Counted from the stretch's first letter, positions 10,222 to 20,458 are shown. The stretch is 64,000 nucleotides of DNA from Buchnera aphidicola (Cavariella theobaldi) (GCF_964059165.1 NZ_OZ060413.1:523278-587277), one strand, 5' to 3'. Numbers and translations: made by a program. The notes: generated from the letters alone by a model not told the origin.

Positions 10222-10737
10222 TTAAAATGGAATGTCGTCATCAAAATCTATTTCCGAAGATGTATTTAATAATGATTTATCATCTTTATATTGCTCTTCA
10301 TGTTTTAACGTATTATTTTTTTCTAATTTTTTAGATTTCAATCTTTTAGTTTGACTATCATTGGATGCAAAAGAATTTGAACTGGTATTTCGATTACCAA
10401 GCATTTGCATTGTACCTCCAATATTAACAATTACTTCTGTAGTATATCGTTCTAAGCCATTTTGATCTTGCCACTTTCTTGTTTGCAAAGATCCTTCAAT
10501 ATAAACTTGAGAACCTTTTCGAAGATATTCGCCAGCGATTTCGGCTAATTTTCCAAATAAAACAATCCTATGCCACTCAGTTTTTTCTTTGTTCTCCCCA
10601 GAATTTTTGTCTTTCCAATTTTCGGAAGTAGCTAGCGTCATATTAACAACGGCATTTCCATTTGGCATATAACGCACTTCAGGATCTTGTCCCAAGTGAC
10701 CGATTAAAATAACTTTATTTACACCTCGACTCGCCAT
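10222..10737 (-). CDS. ssb: Single-stranded DNA-binding protein
   Basis: Binds exposed single-stranded DNA in replication and repair and recruits partner proteins by its tail. 171 aa (E. coli 178). The OB fold covers residues 1-112 ([20 protein letters not shown], then [20 protein letters not shown]). A polar linker of about 45 residues follows, and the acidic tip ends DFDDDIPF, the motif that binds SSB-interacting proteins. It is convergent with bioH across a hairpin. Confidence 0.97.
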   Translation of the reverse strand: MASRGVNKVILIGHLGQDPEVRYMPNGNAVVNMTLATSENWKDKNSGENKEKTEWHRIVLFGKLAEIAGEYLRKGSQVYIEGSLQTRKWQDQNGLERYTTEVIVNIGGTMQMLGNRNTSSNSFASNDSQTKRLKSKKLEKNNTLKHEEQYKDDKSLLNTSSEIDFDDDIPF

Positions 10738-10912
10738 AATACAAACTCCATTTCTAAAACTTTAATATTTATATATTGACAATAAAATTTTAAAATTAAT
10801 TAATATACAAAAAACATCAATATATAATATATACTAAAATAGTTTTTATAATAAAACATTAAATTTTACATTATGAGAATATTTTATTTAAAATATTTCA
10901 CATTTCTATTAT

Positions 10913-11941
10913 ATGAATTCTATAAATAAATTTTATAATCATGAATACACTAAAAAAAAAGTAAATACAAATTATCACCGTTTTTCTATTGCACCTATGT
11001 TGAATTATACAGATAAAGACTGTCGGTATTTTTATCGTCAAATGACAAAAAAATCTTTACTATATACTGAAATGATTACTACTAATTCTATTTTAAATAA
11101 AAAAATAGAAAAATTAATATATAATCGTCCTGTTGAAAACCCAATTTCCATACAGTTGGCCGGTAGAAATCCTATAGATTTTGCAAAATGCGCTCAAATT
11201 GCTAGCATGATGGGATATAATGAAATAAATTTAAATATTGGTTGTCCTTCTATAAATATGCAAAAAGCCGGCTATGGTGTATGTTTAATGAAAGAACCAC
11301 ATGTAGTTATAAGCTGTATCAATGCCATTGATAATACTGTTAACCTTCCTATTAGCATTAAAATTCGAACTGGTGTTGATGATAAAATCAGTTATTTTTT
11401 TCTTAAAGACTTTATTAACAAAATTTCTACAAATACTAATTGTAAAATTTTTATTATTCATGCTCGTGCAGCATGGTTATTAGGAATAAATACAAGACAA
11501 AATAGAAATTTACCCAAATTGCAATATCATTTTGTATATCAAATTAAACAGGATTTTCCACATTTAAAAATTGTTATCAATGGAGGAATCAATTCTCTAA
11601 AAGAAGCAATAATGCATTTATCCCATGTTGACGGAGTTATGCTTGGACGTGCAATTTACAAAAATCCCTCCATTTTAACAACTGTAGATCAAAAAATATT
11701 TTATTGTAAAAATAAAAATTACGATATTATTCAATCTATAAAAAATATGCTTCCTTATATTGAAAAAAATATACTTATAAAAAAGTTTAATAAAAAAATT
11801 TTTAAACATATGTCAGGCGCATTTTATAACTCACCAGGCTCACAGATATGGAAAAAAAAAATAAACGCACTACAAAAAGAAAATAACATAAAATCAGAAA
11901 TCAATAAAACACTAGCATTAATATCTATTTTATACAATTAA
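10913..11941 (+). CDS. dusA: tRNA-dihydrouridine(20/20a) synthase
   Basis: FMN enzyme that reduces uridines in the tRNA D-loop. 342 aa, normal for DusA. The TIM barrel begins RFSIAPMLNYTDKDCRYFYR near residue 24. NIGCPSINMQKAGYGVCLM near residue 105 includes the catalytic Cys. IKIRTGVDD, FIIHARAAWL and the phosphate-binding VINGGINSLKEA, VDGVMLGRAIYKNP follow. In E. coli dusA lies near dnaB with pspG and qor between; here only 142 nt of spacer remain. Confidence 0.95.
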   Translation: MNSINKFYNHEYTKKKVNTNYHRFSIAPMLNYTDKDCRYFYRQMTKKSLLYTEMITTNSILNKKIEKLIYNRPVENPISIQLAGRNPIDFAKCAQIASMMGYNEINLNIGCPSINMQKAGYGVCLMKEPHVVISCINAIDNTVNLPISIKIRTGVDDKISYFFLKDFINKISTNTNCKIFIIHARAAWLLGINTRQNRNLPKLQYHFVYQIKQDFPHLKIVINGGINSLKEAIMHLSHVDGVMLGRAIYKNPSILTTVDQKIFYCKNKNYDIIQSIKNMLPYIEKNILIKKFNKKIFKHMSGAFYNSPGSQIWKKKINALQKENNIKSEINKTLALISILYN

Positions 11942-12083
11942 TTACACTATTTAAATTAGTATTATTAAAAATAATATTACAAGATATAGAAATCAATATA
12001 AATGCTGTTTACAAAATATAACGGTTGTAATGTTACGATGTAATTTCAAGATCATTTAATAAATACTGGTATATGCAATAAAT

Positions 12084-13463
12084 ATGGCTAAAAATAAATT
12101 ATATATAAATCAAATTAACAGATTAAAAATTCCGCCTCATTCTTTAGAAGCTGAACAATCTGTTTTAGGTGGTTTAATGTTAGATAATGAACAATGGGAT
12201 ATTGTATCAGAGCATGTGGTTGCAGATGATTTTTTTAGCAAACCCCATCGTTTAATATTTCAAGAAATGCAAAAATTATTAGATCTTGGACATCCTATTG
12301 ATTTAATTACACTTTCTGAATCTTTAGAACAAAAAGGCAAATTAGAAAGTGTAGGTCGATTTTCTTACTTGGCTGAATTATCAAAAAATACTCCCAGCAC
12401 AGCAAATATTACAGCATATGCGGATATAGTAAGAGAACGTGCAATAGTAAGAGAAATGATATCAGTGGCTAATAAAATAGCAAATGCAGGATATGATACA
12501 AAAGGTCGAAAAAGTGAGGAACTTTTAGATTATGCTGAATCTAGTGTTTTTAAAATTGCAGAAAAAAGATTTAAAAAAGATTCTGGACCAAAAAATGTTG
12601 AACAAATACTTGATCAAACAGTGGCTAGTATTGAAAAATTATTTTTATCACCTCATGATGGGGTTACAGGAATTAATACAGGTTACCATGATTTAAATAA
12701 AAAAACATCAGGCTTACAACCATCTGAATTAATTATCATTGCTGCTAGACCTTCTATGGGAAAAACAACATTTGCTATGAATTTATGTGAAAATGCTGCG
12801 ATGATTTATGACAAACCCGTCTTAATTTTTAGTTTAGAAATGCCTGGAGAACAGATAATGATGCGTATGCTTGCATCTTTATCAAGAGTTAATCAAACAC
12901 GCATTCGCACAGGAAAACTCAATGATGAAGATTGGTCACGTATGTCAGGTACAATTAATGTATTATTAAAAAAGAAAAATATTTATATTGATGATTCTTC
13001 CGCTTTAACTCCTAGTGAAGTGCGTTCTCGAGCCCGTCGTATCTATCGCGAACATAATGGATTGACTTTAATTATGGTTGATTATTTACAATTAATGAGA
13101 GTACCATCTCTATCCGATAATCGTACGTTAGAAATTGCGGAAATTTCAAGAATGTTAAAATCACTAGCTAAAGAATTGCAAGTTCCTGTCATCGCATTAT
13201 CACAATTGAATCGTTCTTTAGAGCAAAGATCAGATAAAAGACCAGTTAATTCAGATTTAAGAGAGTCAGGTTCACTAGAACAAGATGCTGATTTAATTAT
13301 GTTTATATATCGTGATGAGATTTATCATGAAAATAGCGATTTTAAAGGAGTGGCTGAAATTATTATAGGAAAACAAAGAAATGGACCTATTGGTACAGTA
13401 TGCTTAACATTTAATGGGCATTGGTCTCGATTTGATAATTATTCAGGTTCTAAATATGATTAA
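12084..13463 (+). CDS. dnaB: Replicative DNA helicase DnaB
   Basis: Hexameric 5'-3' helicase of the replication fork. 459 aa (E. coli 471). The N-terminal DnaG-interaction domain (PPHSLEAEQSVLGGLMLDNE) is followed by a RecA-like domain with Walker A ARPSMGKTTFAMNL near residue 222, Walker B LIMVDYLQLM near 330, and the RGDN-type end region QRNGPIGTVCLTF. The N-terminus is a little shorter than in E. coli. It is one of the least diverged proteins in the window. Confidence 0.98.
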   Translation: MAKNKLYINQINRLKIPPHSLEAEQSVLGGLMLDNEQWDIVSEHVVADDFFSKPHRLIFQEMQKLLDLGHPIDLITLSESLEQKGKLESVGRFSYLAELSKNTPSTANITAYADIVRERAIVREMISVANKIANAGYDTKGRKSEELLDYAESSVFKIAEKRFKKDSGPKNVEQILDQTVASIEKLFLSPHDGVTGINTGYHDLNKKTSGLQPSELIIIAARPSMGKTTFAMNLCENAAMIYDKPVLIFSLEMPGEQIMMRMLASLSRVNQTRIRTGKLNDEDWSRMSGTINVLLKKKNIYIDDSSALTPSEVRSRARRIYREHNGLTLIMVDYLQLMRVPSLSDNRTLEIAEISRMLKSLAKELQVPVIALSQLNRSLEQRSDKRPVNSDLRESGSLEQDADLIMFIYRDEIYHENSDFKGVAEIIIGKQRNGPIGTVCLTFNGHWSRFDNYSGSKYD

Positions 13464-13608
13464 AATCATATCACATATAAGAAATATTTTCGAATATTAT
13501 AAAAGATAATAAATATAATTTTAGTTGACTAAAAAGTATTAGTTTTGAATAATAACATATATTAAATATCTATTGTTAATGATTATGATAATACAAAAAA
13601 ATAAAAAA

Positions 13609-14562
13609 ATGCGCTTAAAAATTGGTATAGTGATGGATTCTATTTCTTCCATTAATATTGAAAAAGACTCTAGTTTTGCCATTTTACTTGAAGCACAAAA
13701 TAGAGGTCATGATATTTATTATATGGAGATAAATGATTTGTATTTATTCAATGAACAAGCTTTTTCTAAAGTACGTTTATTACAAATTAAAAAAAATAAA
13801 AATAAATGGTTTGAATTTACAAAACAGAAAGATATTAAACTAAATGATCTACATGCTATTTTTATGCGTAAAGATCCTCCATTTAATACTGAGTTTATTT
13901 ATGCTACTTACATCCTTGAAAATGCTGAAAAAAATGGTGTTATGATTATTAATAAACCTCAAAGTTTACGAAACTATAATGAAAAAATATTTATATCATT
14001 CTTTCCCGAACTGATTCCTAATACTTTAGTTACAAGGAATATAAACAGAATACAAACATTTTGGCAAAAAAACAAAGACATTATTTTAAAACCACTTGAT
14101 GCCATGGGAGGCAATAGCATTTTTCGGATTCAGAAAAATGATCCAAATTTTTCTGTTATCGCAGAAACTATGACTCATTACGAAAAAAAATACTGTATGG
14201 CACAAACTTATCTGCCAGATATTAAATATGGTGATAAAAGAATTTTAATCATTAATGGAAATCCTATACCTTGGTGTCTCAATAGAATTCCAAAAAAGGG
14301 TGAAACAAGAGCTAATCTAGCAGCTGGTGGATTGCCACAAATACAAAAATTAACTGAAAAAGATTGGGAAATTTCTCATCTTGTCTCCCCTTTTTTGAAA
14401 AAAAAAGGATTAATTTTTGTCGGATTAGATGTTATCGGGGATAAATTAACAGAAATAAATATTACTAGTCCTACAGGAATTTGTGAAATTGAATCAAAAA
14501 AAAATATTTCTATTACAGGTATGCTAATTGATTATATAGAAAAAAAAATACATAAAAGATAA
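13609..14562 (+). CDS. gshB: Glutathione synthetase
   Basis: Adds glycine to gamma-glutamylcysteine with ATP. From the ATG at 13609 it is 317 aa (E. coli 315), starting MRLKIGIVMDSISSINIEKD. The frame is open further up to a TTG at 13573 and an ATG at 13579, giving 10-12 more residues without a counterpart in GshB. ATP-grasp features are KPLDAMGGNSIFRI near residue 160, GDKRILIINGNP near 205 and ETRANLAAGG near 230. ruvX begins 4 nt after its stop, so the two are translationally close. Confidence 0.96.
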   Translation: MRLKIGIVMDSISSINIEKDSSFAILLEAQNRGHDIYYMEINDLYLFNEQAFSKVRLLQIKKNKNKWFEFTKQKDIKLNDLHAIFMRKDPPFNTEFIYATYILENAEKNGVMIINKPQSLRNYNEKIFISFFPELIPNTLVTRNINRIQTFWQKNKDIILKPLDAMGGNSIFRIQKNDPNFSVIAETMTHYEKKYCMAQTYLPDIKYGDKRILIINGNPIPWCLNRIPKKGETRANLAAGGLPQIQKLTEKDWEISHLVSPFLKKKGLIFVGLDVIGDKLTEINITSPTGICEIESKKNISITGMLIDYIEKKIHKR

Positions 14563-14566
14563 AATT

Positions 14567-14977
14567 ATGATAATATTAGCATTTGATTTTGGAACAAAAA
14601 AAATGGGAGTAGCTGTAGGAGAGCAAATAATTAAAAAAGCTCGCGCATTAAGTGTATTATCTATGAAAAATGGACAGCCCGATTGGATAATTATAAAAAA
14701 ATTATTAAAATATTGGGATCCTAAAATAATTATTGTTGGTCTTCCGTTAAATATTAATGGTACAAAACAAAATATTACACAACAATCAGAAATATTTGCC
14801 TGTAAAATACAACACAAATTCAATATACCTGTAGAAATGCATGATGAACGCTTTACAACAGTTGAAGCAAGATCTATTATTTTTAAAAAAGGAGGGTTTA
14901 AAGCATTAAAAAAAAAACGAATAGATTCTACAGCAGCCGTTATTATATTAGAAAGTTGGTTAGAAAAATTTTCTTAA
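14567..14977 (+). CDS. ruvX: RuvX/YqgF family nuclease, 16S rRNA maturation
   Basis: RNase H-fold nuclease; YqgF is implicated in processing pre-16S rRNA 5' ends in E. coli, and was earlier proposed as a Holliday-junction resolvase. 136 aa (E. coli 138). AFDFGTKKMGVAVGE at the N-terminus holds the first catalytic Asp, VGLPLNINGT is near residue 61, HDERFTTVEA near 89, and the closing DSTAAVIILESWL near 119. It follows gshB by 4 nt, as in the E. coli gshB-yqgE-yqgF cluster with yqgE lost. Confidence 0.94.
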   Translation: MIILAFDFGTKKMGVAVGEQIIKKARALSVLSMKNGQPDWIIIKKLLKYWDPKIIIVGLPLNINGTKQNITQQSEIFACKIQHKFNIPVEMHDERFTTVEARSIIFKKGGFKALKKKRIDSTAAVIILESWLEKFS

Positions 14978-15017
14978 TAATAATATATCATTATCTTTTT
15001 AACAACATGTAAATAAA

Positions 15018-15703
15018 ATGAATAATATACAACATAATCTTAATACTTTAAAAAAAAAATTAAGAATATTATTATTAAAAACAATATCACACCTAAAAAA
15101 ATTACAATTGTAGCAGTAAGTAAAAAACAAGATATTATTCAAATAAAAAAAGCTATTGCATTGGGACAGTATCAATTTGGAGAAAACTATATTCAAGAAA
15201 GTGTAGAAAAAATTCATCAATTAAAAGATAATAAAAAAATTGTTTGGCATTTTATTGGAAAATTACAATCTAATAAAACAAAAATAGTTGCTGAAAATTT
15301 TTCTTGGTGCCAGTCTATTGATCGAAAAAAAATAGCTGTTTTATTAAATAAGTATCGATCACACAATATGCCTCCTATTAATGTTTTAATACAAATCAAT
15401 ATTTCTAATGAATGCACAAAAAATGGTATTAATTCTGCGGACTGCTATTCTCTTGCTCAAATGATTTCATTGATGCCGAATTTAAAATTACGCGGCATTA
15501 TGGCTCTTCCTTCAAAAAAAAAAAATATTATAGATAAAAAAATAGATTATACAAAAATTAGTATAATTTTTCACAAATTACAAAAAAAATATAGTTCAAT
15601 AGATACTTTATCATTGGGTACTAGCTTTGATATAGAAGAATCATTAATAGCTAATAGTAATATGATAAGAATTGGACATGCTATTTTTAATCATAAAAAA
15701 TAA
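15018..15703 (+). CDS. yggS: YggS-family PLP-binding protein, broken by one base in an A10 run
   Basis: Homolog of E. coli YggS (234 aa), a PLP-binding protein of B6 and amino acid homeostasis. The gene is in two frames. From the ATG at 15018 it reads MNNIQHNLNTLKKK and then runs out of frame after ten A at 15050-15059, meeting TAG at 15111. One extra A gives IKNIIIKNNITPKKITIVAV and joins the rest, for 228 aa. The first in-frame ATG after the break is 15161, but starting there would lose the PLP-binding Lys (codon 15122-15124 in VAVSKK). Later motifs are intact: FGENYIQE, WHFIGKLQSNK, LSLGTS, RIGHAIF. An in-frame A12 run at 15514-15525 is undisturbed. Either slippage makes the full protein or the gene has recently died. 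Confidence 0.85.
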
Positions 15704-15738
15704 AAGATATATTCTCGATAGGACAGTAAAACAAAAAT

Positions 15739-16869
15739 ATGTTTAAATTAATACCTATGAGTCTTTATATACATATTCCTTGGTGCTTAAAAAAATGTGA
15801 ATACTGTGATTTTAATGTATATGTGAAAAAAAATGATATTCCAGAGCATGAATATATACAACATTTGTTACAAGATTTAGAAATAGATTTAAAATTAATT
15901 GATAATAGAGAAATACAAACTATTTTCATAGGTGGAGGTACACCAAGTTTGTTTCAAAATAAATTTATACAAAAATTAATTCAGGGCATTAAAAAAAGAG
16001 CATTACTATCTAATTCCATTGAAATTAGTATAGAAGCGAATCCAAAAAAAATTGAAACAAAAAATTTTATTCATTATCGAGAATCGGGAATTAATCGATT
16101 ATCTTTGGGTATACAAACATTTAATGAAAAATATCTTAAAGTACTTGGAAGAGCATATAATACAGAAGAAGCAATTGACTCTCTAGAAATAGCGCAAAAA
16201 GTGTTCAATAATGTCAACATAGATATTATGTATGGATTACCATCACAATCCTTTAATGATGCATTGTTAGATGTACATCATGCTATTCATTATAATCCAT
16301 CACATATATCTTGGTATCAACTTATGATAGAACCCAATACAATTTTTTACGCAAAAAAAATATCTGTACCTAAAGAAAATATGATACTAAAAACGTGTTA
16401 TCAGGGAGATAAATTACTTAAAAAATCAGGTTATAAAAAATATGAAATATCATCTTATTCAAAACCTAATTATATATGTAAACATAATCTAAATTACTGG
16501 AGTTTTGGAGATTATATAGGAATAGGGTGTGGTGCTCACGGCAAAATTACAACAAAAAATGGTACAATTATTAGAACAGTAAAAAATAAAAACCCCTATG
16601 GTTTTATGCAAGGTAATTATACGGTCTCTGCACATACAGTTTCTCGTAAAGATATTATATTTGAATATTTTATGAATACTTTTAGATTATATAATCCCAT
16701 CTCAAAAAAAAAATTTACAGAGCAAACAAAAATATGCGAAAAAAAAATAAAAAAATATATTGATATAGCCATTCAAGAAGGGTATTTAATTGATACATTA
16801 AAGTATTGGAATACAACAAAAAAGGGGAAAAAATTTCTTAACTCACTACTAGAAATTTTTTTATCTTAA
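15739..16869 (+). CDS. hemW: HemW-like radical SAM protein (heme chaperone)
   Basis: Relative of E. coli HemW (YggW, 378 aa), a radical SAM-type protein that binds heme and hands it to proteins. 376 aa, full length. The cluster motif PWCLKKCEYCDFN (CxxxCxxC) lies near residue 15, followed by FIGGGTPSLF near 67 and SLGIQTFNEKYLKVLGR near 122. The C-terminal HemW domain (GIGCGAHGKI, then FEYFMNTFRL) is present. It follows yggS by 35 nt in the usual yggS-yggW order. It is convergent with trmB with only 10 nt between stops. Confidence 0.93.
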   Translation: MFKLIPMSLYIHIPWCLKKCEYCDFNVYVKKNDIPEHEYIQHLLQDLEIDLKLIDNREIQTIFIGGGTPSLFQNKFIQKLIQGIKKRALLSNSIEISIEANPKKIETKNFIHYRESGINRLSLGIQTFNEKYLKVLGRAYNTEEAIDSLEIAQKVFNNVNIDIMYGLPSQSFNDALLDVHHAIHYNPSHISWYQLMIEPNTIFYAKKISVPKENMILKTCYQGDKLLKKSGYKKYEISSYSKPNYICKHNLNYWSFGDYIGIGCGAHGKITTKNGTIIRTVKNKNPYGFMQGNYTVSAHTVSRKDIIFEYFMNTFRLYNPISKKKFTEQTKICEKKIKKYIDIAIQEGYLIDTLKYWNTTKKGKKFLNSLLEIFLS

Positions 16870-16879
16870 ATGATTCATT

Positions 16880-17602
16880 TTAATCAGTCAAAATTTTAAA
16901 CATTAAATCAAAAATTGTATTACCTAAAAGAAATCCTTTTTTCTCAAATTTAGTCACAGGTCGATAAGCAGGACGATGAATAAAATCATTAGTATCTGAT
17001 ATATTAATACATTCAGGAAAATTTTGCATCATCCTTAATATGTCATCAGCATATGATTTTGAATCAGTTGCAATATGTAAAAAACCACCATTTTTAATTT
17101 TTTTTAAAATCAATATTAAAAATGTTGTTTGTATCATTCTTCTTTTTCGATGACGCATTTTTGGCCAAGGATCAGGAAAAAAAATTTGAATCGTATGTAA
17201 TGTATGATCAAAAATCATTCTACTTAAAACTTCAATAGCATCATAATAAATAATTTTTAAATTAGTGAGATTAGCAGAAAAAGAATAATTTAAACACGAA
17301 CCTATACCTGGTTTATGAACTTCAATACCTAAAAAATTAATATTAGGATAATTTATGGCAGTGTCTACTAAAGATTTACCTGTACCAAATCCAATTTCTA
17401 ATATAATTGGATGATAGTTATTATATATAGAATTCAAATTTAATGGTTCAGATTGAAAATCTATACCAAAAAATGACCAATATTTTTTTATAGATTTTAA
17501 TTGAGAAGAGGTTATGCGACCTTTTCGGCATACAAAACTGCGAATTTGACGCAAAAATTTACCATTATTATTATATTGAGGAGTTATAATATTATTTTTC
17601 AT
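16880..17602 (-). CDS. trmB: tRNA (guanine-N7-)-methyltransferase
   Basis: Makes m7G46 in tRNA variable loops, using SAM. 240 aa (E. coli 239). The SAM-binding LEIGFGTGKSLVDTA is near residue 71, NFLGIEVHKPG near 90, and the signature FFPDPWPKMRHRKRRM near 141, then TDSKSYADDIL. In E. coli it is adjacent to and divergent from mutY; the same divergent pair is kept here with a 71-nt spacer. Confidence 0.96.
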   Translation of the reverse strand: MKNNIITPQYNNNGKFLRQIRSFVCRKGRITSSQLKSIKKYWSFFGIDFQSEPLNLNSIYNNYHPIILEIGFGTGKSLVDTAINYPNINFLGIEVHKPGIGSCLNYSFSANLTNLKIIYYDAIEVLSRMIFDHTLHTIQIFFPDPWPKMRHRKRRMIQTTFLILILKKIKNGGFLHIATDSKSYADDILRMMQNFPECINISDTNDFIHRPAYRPVTKFEKKGFLLGNTIFDLMFKILTD

Positions 17603-17673
17603 ATGTAATAAAATTTGATTGAAAGTAAAATATGTCTATATAATGTTTTATTTAAAAATAGAGCTATATTATA

Positions 17674-18711
17674 ATGACAAAATATGTTTTTTCACAGTTA
17701 ATTTTAAATTGGTATCATATCAATGGAAGAAAAAATCTTCCATGGCAAAAAAATAAAACATTATATACAGTATGGATATCAGAAGTAATGTTACAGCAGA
17801 CTACTGTTAATGCTGTTATTCCATATTTTAAAAAATTCATGTCAAGATTTCCTAATATTAAAAATTTAAGTAAAAGTTCATTAGATGACATATTATATTT
17901 ATGGAGTGGATTAGGATACTATGCTAGAGCCATCAACATATACAAATCAGCAAAAATAATTAAAAATAAATATAACAATAAATTTCCTGAACAGTTTTCA
18001 GAAGTTATAAAATTACCAGGAATAGGAAAAACAACAGCCGGCGCTATTTTATCATTATCATTAAATTTTTTTTTTCCTATTTTAGATGGAAACATAAAAA
18101 GAATTATAAGACGATACTATGGCATAGAAACACTTTTAAGCAATGCAGAAACAGAAAAAAAACTATGGAAAATTATTCAATCCATTACACCTATACATCA
18201 TACTAATAAATTTAACCAAGGTATGATGGACATAGGATCTTTACTATGCAAACCTATATCACCAAAATGTGATATTTGTCCATTAAATAGATTTTGTATC
18301 GCATTTAAAAAGAAAAATTGGAGACAGTATACTATTCATAAAAAAAAAAACAACAATAATAAAAAAAAATCTTGGTTTGTTATCATTAAAAATGATCATT
18401 ATATATGGCTAGAAAGAAATATAAAAAACAACATTTGGAAAAATCTTTTTTGCTTTCCAAATTTTGAAAAAAAAAATAAAGCGATACAATGGTTAAAAGA
18501 AAATAATATAAAACAAACACATAAAAGGATAGAATCTTTTTTTCATGAGTTTAGTCATTTTAAATTGCATATTCAAGGTCTTATAATTGAATTATCTTTC
18601 AAAAAAAACATTTTCTATAATAATCAAGGTATTTGGTATAATATAAAAAAACCTCAACATATAGGATTATCTCATCCTATACAAAAAATTATTAACAATA
18701 TGAAAATATAA
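17674..18711 (+). CDS. mutY: Adenine DNA glycosylase MutY
   Basis: Removes adenine mispaired with 8-oxoguanine. 345 aa (E. coli 350). The catalytic Glu is in WISEVMLQQTTVNAV near residue 38. The helix-hairpin-helix LPGIGKTTAGAILS lies near 115 and the catalytic Asp in FPILDGNIKRI near 138. The Fe-S loop is Cys-x6-Cys-x2-Cys-x5-Cys (CKPISPKCDICPLNRFC) near 190-207. The C-terminal Nudix-like domain is present but lysine-rich. It carries a long in-frame A run near 18340. yggX follows after 10 nt, as in E. coli. Confidence 0.96.
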   Translation: MTKYVFSQLILNWYHINGRKNLPWQKNKTLYTVWISEVMLQQTTVNAVIPYFKKFMSRFPNIKNLSKSSLDDILYLWSGLGYYARAINIYKSAKIIKNKYNNKFPEQFSEVIKLPGIGKTTAGAILSLSLNFFFPILDGNIKRIIRRYYGIETLLSNAETEKKLWKIIQSITPIHHTNKFNQGMMDIGSLLCKPISPKCDICPLNRFCIAFKKKNWRQYTIHKKKNNNNKKKSWFVIIKNDHYIWLERNIKNNIWKNLFCFPNFEKKNKAIQWLKENNIKQTHKRIESFFHEFSHFKLHIQGLIIELSFKKNIFYNNQGIWYNIKKPQHIGLSHPIQKIINNMKI

Positions 18712-18721
18712 AGGATAAAAA

Positions 18722-18958
18722 ATGAACCGCATTATTTTTTGTGAATTTTTGCAAAAAGAATCTGAAGGACAAGATTTTCAATGTTATCCAGGATCTATCG
18801 GAAAAAAAATTTATGAAACCATTTCCAAACATGCTTGGAAACAATGGTTATCTCATCAAACCATTCTAATCAATGAAAATAAACTAAATATGTTTAATAT
18901 CGAAGATCGTAAAAAAATAGAAAAAAAAATGGAATTATTTTTATTTAAAAAAAAATAA
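18722..18958 (+). CDS. yggX: YggX-family Fe(II) trafficking protein
   Basis: Small protein linked to iron trafficking and protection of Fe-S clusters from oxidation. 78 aa against 91 in E. coli. The start [20 protein letters not shown] with its conserved Cys, then [14 protein letters not shown] and [11 protein letters not shown], match well. The missing part is the extreme C-terminal tail. An AAAGGA Shine-Dalgarno sits just before the ATG, and the gene lies 10 nt after mutY. The stop follows a run of nine A, but the other frame beyond it does not resemble the YggX tail, so I take the short form as real. Confidence 0.92.
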   Translation: MNRIIFCEFLQKESEGQDFQCYPGSIGKKIYETISKHAWKQWLSHQTILINENKLNMFNIEDRKKIEKKMELFLFKKK

Positions 18959-19033
18959 AAATTTTATGTATTAAAAATTTTTGTAATAAAAAGATTATAT
19001 AATATTCTAATTCATTACTTGAAAAATATTTAT

Positions 19034-20458
19034 TTATTTTTCAGGATAATTTTTAGTAATATAAAAAAAATAATTTAATATTTCTTGCAGTAATAAAATT
19101 TTATTTTTATCATGCAAATATTCTTGATATAAAAGATTTATTTTGTTTTTGTATTCTTTTAAAAATTGATTATTAAATATGTTTCGACAATGATCAAACC
19201 ATAACTTTTTTTCATTATCACATAAAGAATAAAAAAAATTACGCGCACGATAACGAAAAAAAATTTCTTTTAAACGACTGTCATGAAAATTAATAAAACT
19301 GTTTTTTAAAGAATTAACATGAGTATTTCTTATTTGATTAATTAAAATTTTATCATAAGAATCAAAAAAAGCATTATATATTTGAGTATCCACATTTACA
19401 GAAAGTTCATTTTTATTTTTTTTAGATAAAAATGCTTGAATTTTTTTAAAAATATTAATATTTTTTTTTAATAAATTAATATTTTTCTTATATATTGAAT
19501 AATTCCAATTTAACCGATCGAAATCTATTATACGCAATACTTGAATAGGTGCTAACATTGGGCAACGATTAAAATATAATAACTTTATTCCTAAGTTAAA
19601 TAATTTTTTTAATATATCCACTTCTAATTTAGTATTGTTAACTAGAATAATTAACTCTTGAACGTTTGCAAATAAATCAATAGAAATTAATATATTAGAA
19701 TTATTTTTATCCCAAATAATAGGCATAATACAACTAATATTATTACGTACTGCACCAAAAACAGATGAAATATAAACTAAAGGTGTTAATTCCGGAATAT
19801 TGATTAATGTGTATAATTTTTTTTTTACTCTATGTGTAAAAAAAAAATTAAACAATTTAGGTTGTTTTTTTTTTACTAATTTTGCTATTTCAATGGTAGC
19901 ATAAACATCTGAAATAGCATTATGAGCATTAAGGTGCGTAATATCATTTAATCTAGTAAGATCAGATAACTTAAAACTAGGTAATCCTAACTTATTTTTA
20001 GGCCATTGAATACCATTAGGCCTTAATGCATAACATGCTCGTAATAAACTCAATATATCCCATCGAGTATTATTATTTTTCCAACTCCATTCATAAGGAT
20101 CAAAAAAATTTCGATAAAATATATTACGAGTAATTTCATCATCAAAATTAATATTATTATAACCTAATATGCACGTATTAGATTGCATAAAAATTTTATA
20201 GATTTTTTTAGAAAAATAATATTCATTAACACCGTTTTTTTTTGTATACTGAGGAGTAATTTGAGTAATAAGAATAGATTCCGGATCAGGTAAATAATCA
20301 TCTGGAGGAAAACAGTAAAAACAATTTGGATTATCAATGATATTTAAGTTCATATCTGTTCTAATACATGCAAATTGAGCTGGTTTATCTAAATATGGAT
20401 TTGTTCCAAATGTTTCATAATCATAAAATAAAAAAGTTTGTAAATTATTGAATTTCAT
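19034..20458 (-). CDS. sbcB: Exodeoxyribonuclease I
   Basis: 3'-5' single-strand DNA exonuclease used in recombination and mismatch repair. 474 aa (E. coli 475), so complete despite the very low GC. DEDDh catalytic residues are visible: FYDYETFGTNP near residue 12, NNINFDDEITRN near 105, and LNAHNAISDVYATIEI near 182 with the catalytic His and Asp. The lysine- and asparagine-rich C-terminal SH3-like and helical parts are strongly diverged. tmaR (yeeX) lies divergently upstream, as in E. coli. Confidence 0.95.
   Translation of the reverse strand: MKFNNLQTFLFYDYETFGTNPYLDKPAQFACIRTDMNLNIIDNPNCFYCFPPDDYLPDPESILITQITPQYTKKNGVNEYYFSKKIYKIFMQSNTCILGYNNINFDDEITRNIFYRNFFDPYEWSWKNNNTRWDILSLLRACYALRPNGIQWPKNKLGLPSFKLSDLTRLNDITHLNAHNAISDVYATIEIAKLVKKKQPKLFNFFFTHRVKKKLYTLINIPELTPLVYISSVFGAVRNNISCIMPIIWDKNNSNILISIDLFANVQELIILVNNTKLEVDILKKLFNLGIKLLYFNRCPMLAPIQVLRIIDFDRLNWNYSIYKKNINLLKKNINIFKKIQAFLSKKNKNELSVNVDTQIYNAFFDSYDKILINQIRNTHVNSLKNSFINFHDSRLKEIFFRYRARNFFYSLCDNEKKLWFDHCRNIFNNQFLKEYKNKINLLYQEYLHDKNKILLLQEILNYFFYITKNYPEK

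Noticed and set aside
13573..13608. Longer N-terminus for gshB from TTG 13573 or ATG 13579
   Set aside because: The extension is a low-complexity Ile/Lys stretch; ATG 13609 aligns with the E. coli start.
14524..14823. Minus-strand frame of 99 codons antisense to gshB and ruvX
   Set aside because: Both plus-strand genes are clear homologs with intact motifs; the antisense frame is a by-product of their composition.
18937..19000. A9 run at the end of yggX as another frameshift
   Set aside because: The alternative frame after the run does not resemble the missing tail of YggX, and the protein is near complete without it.
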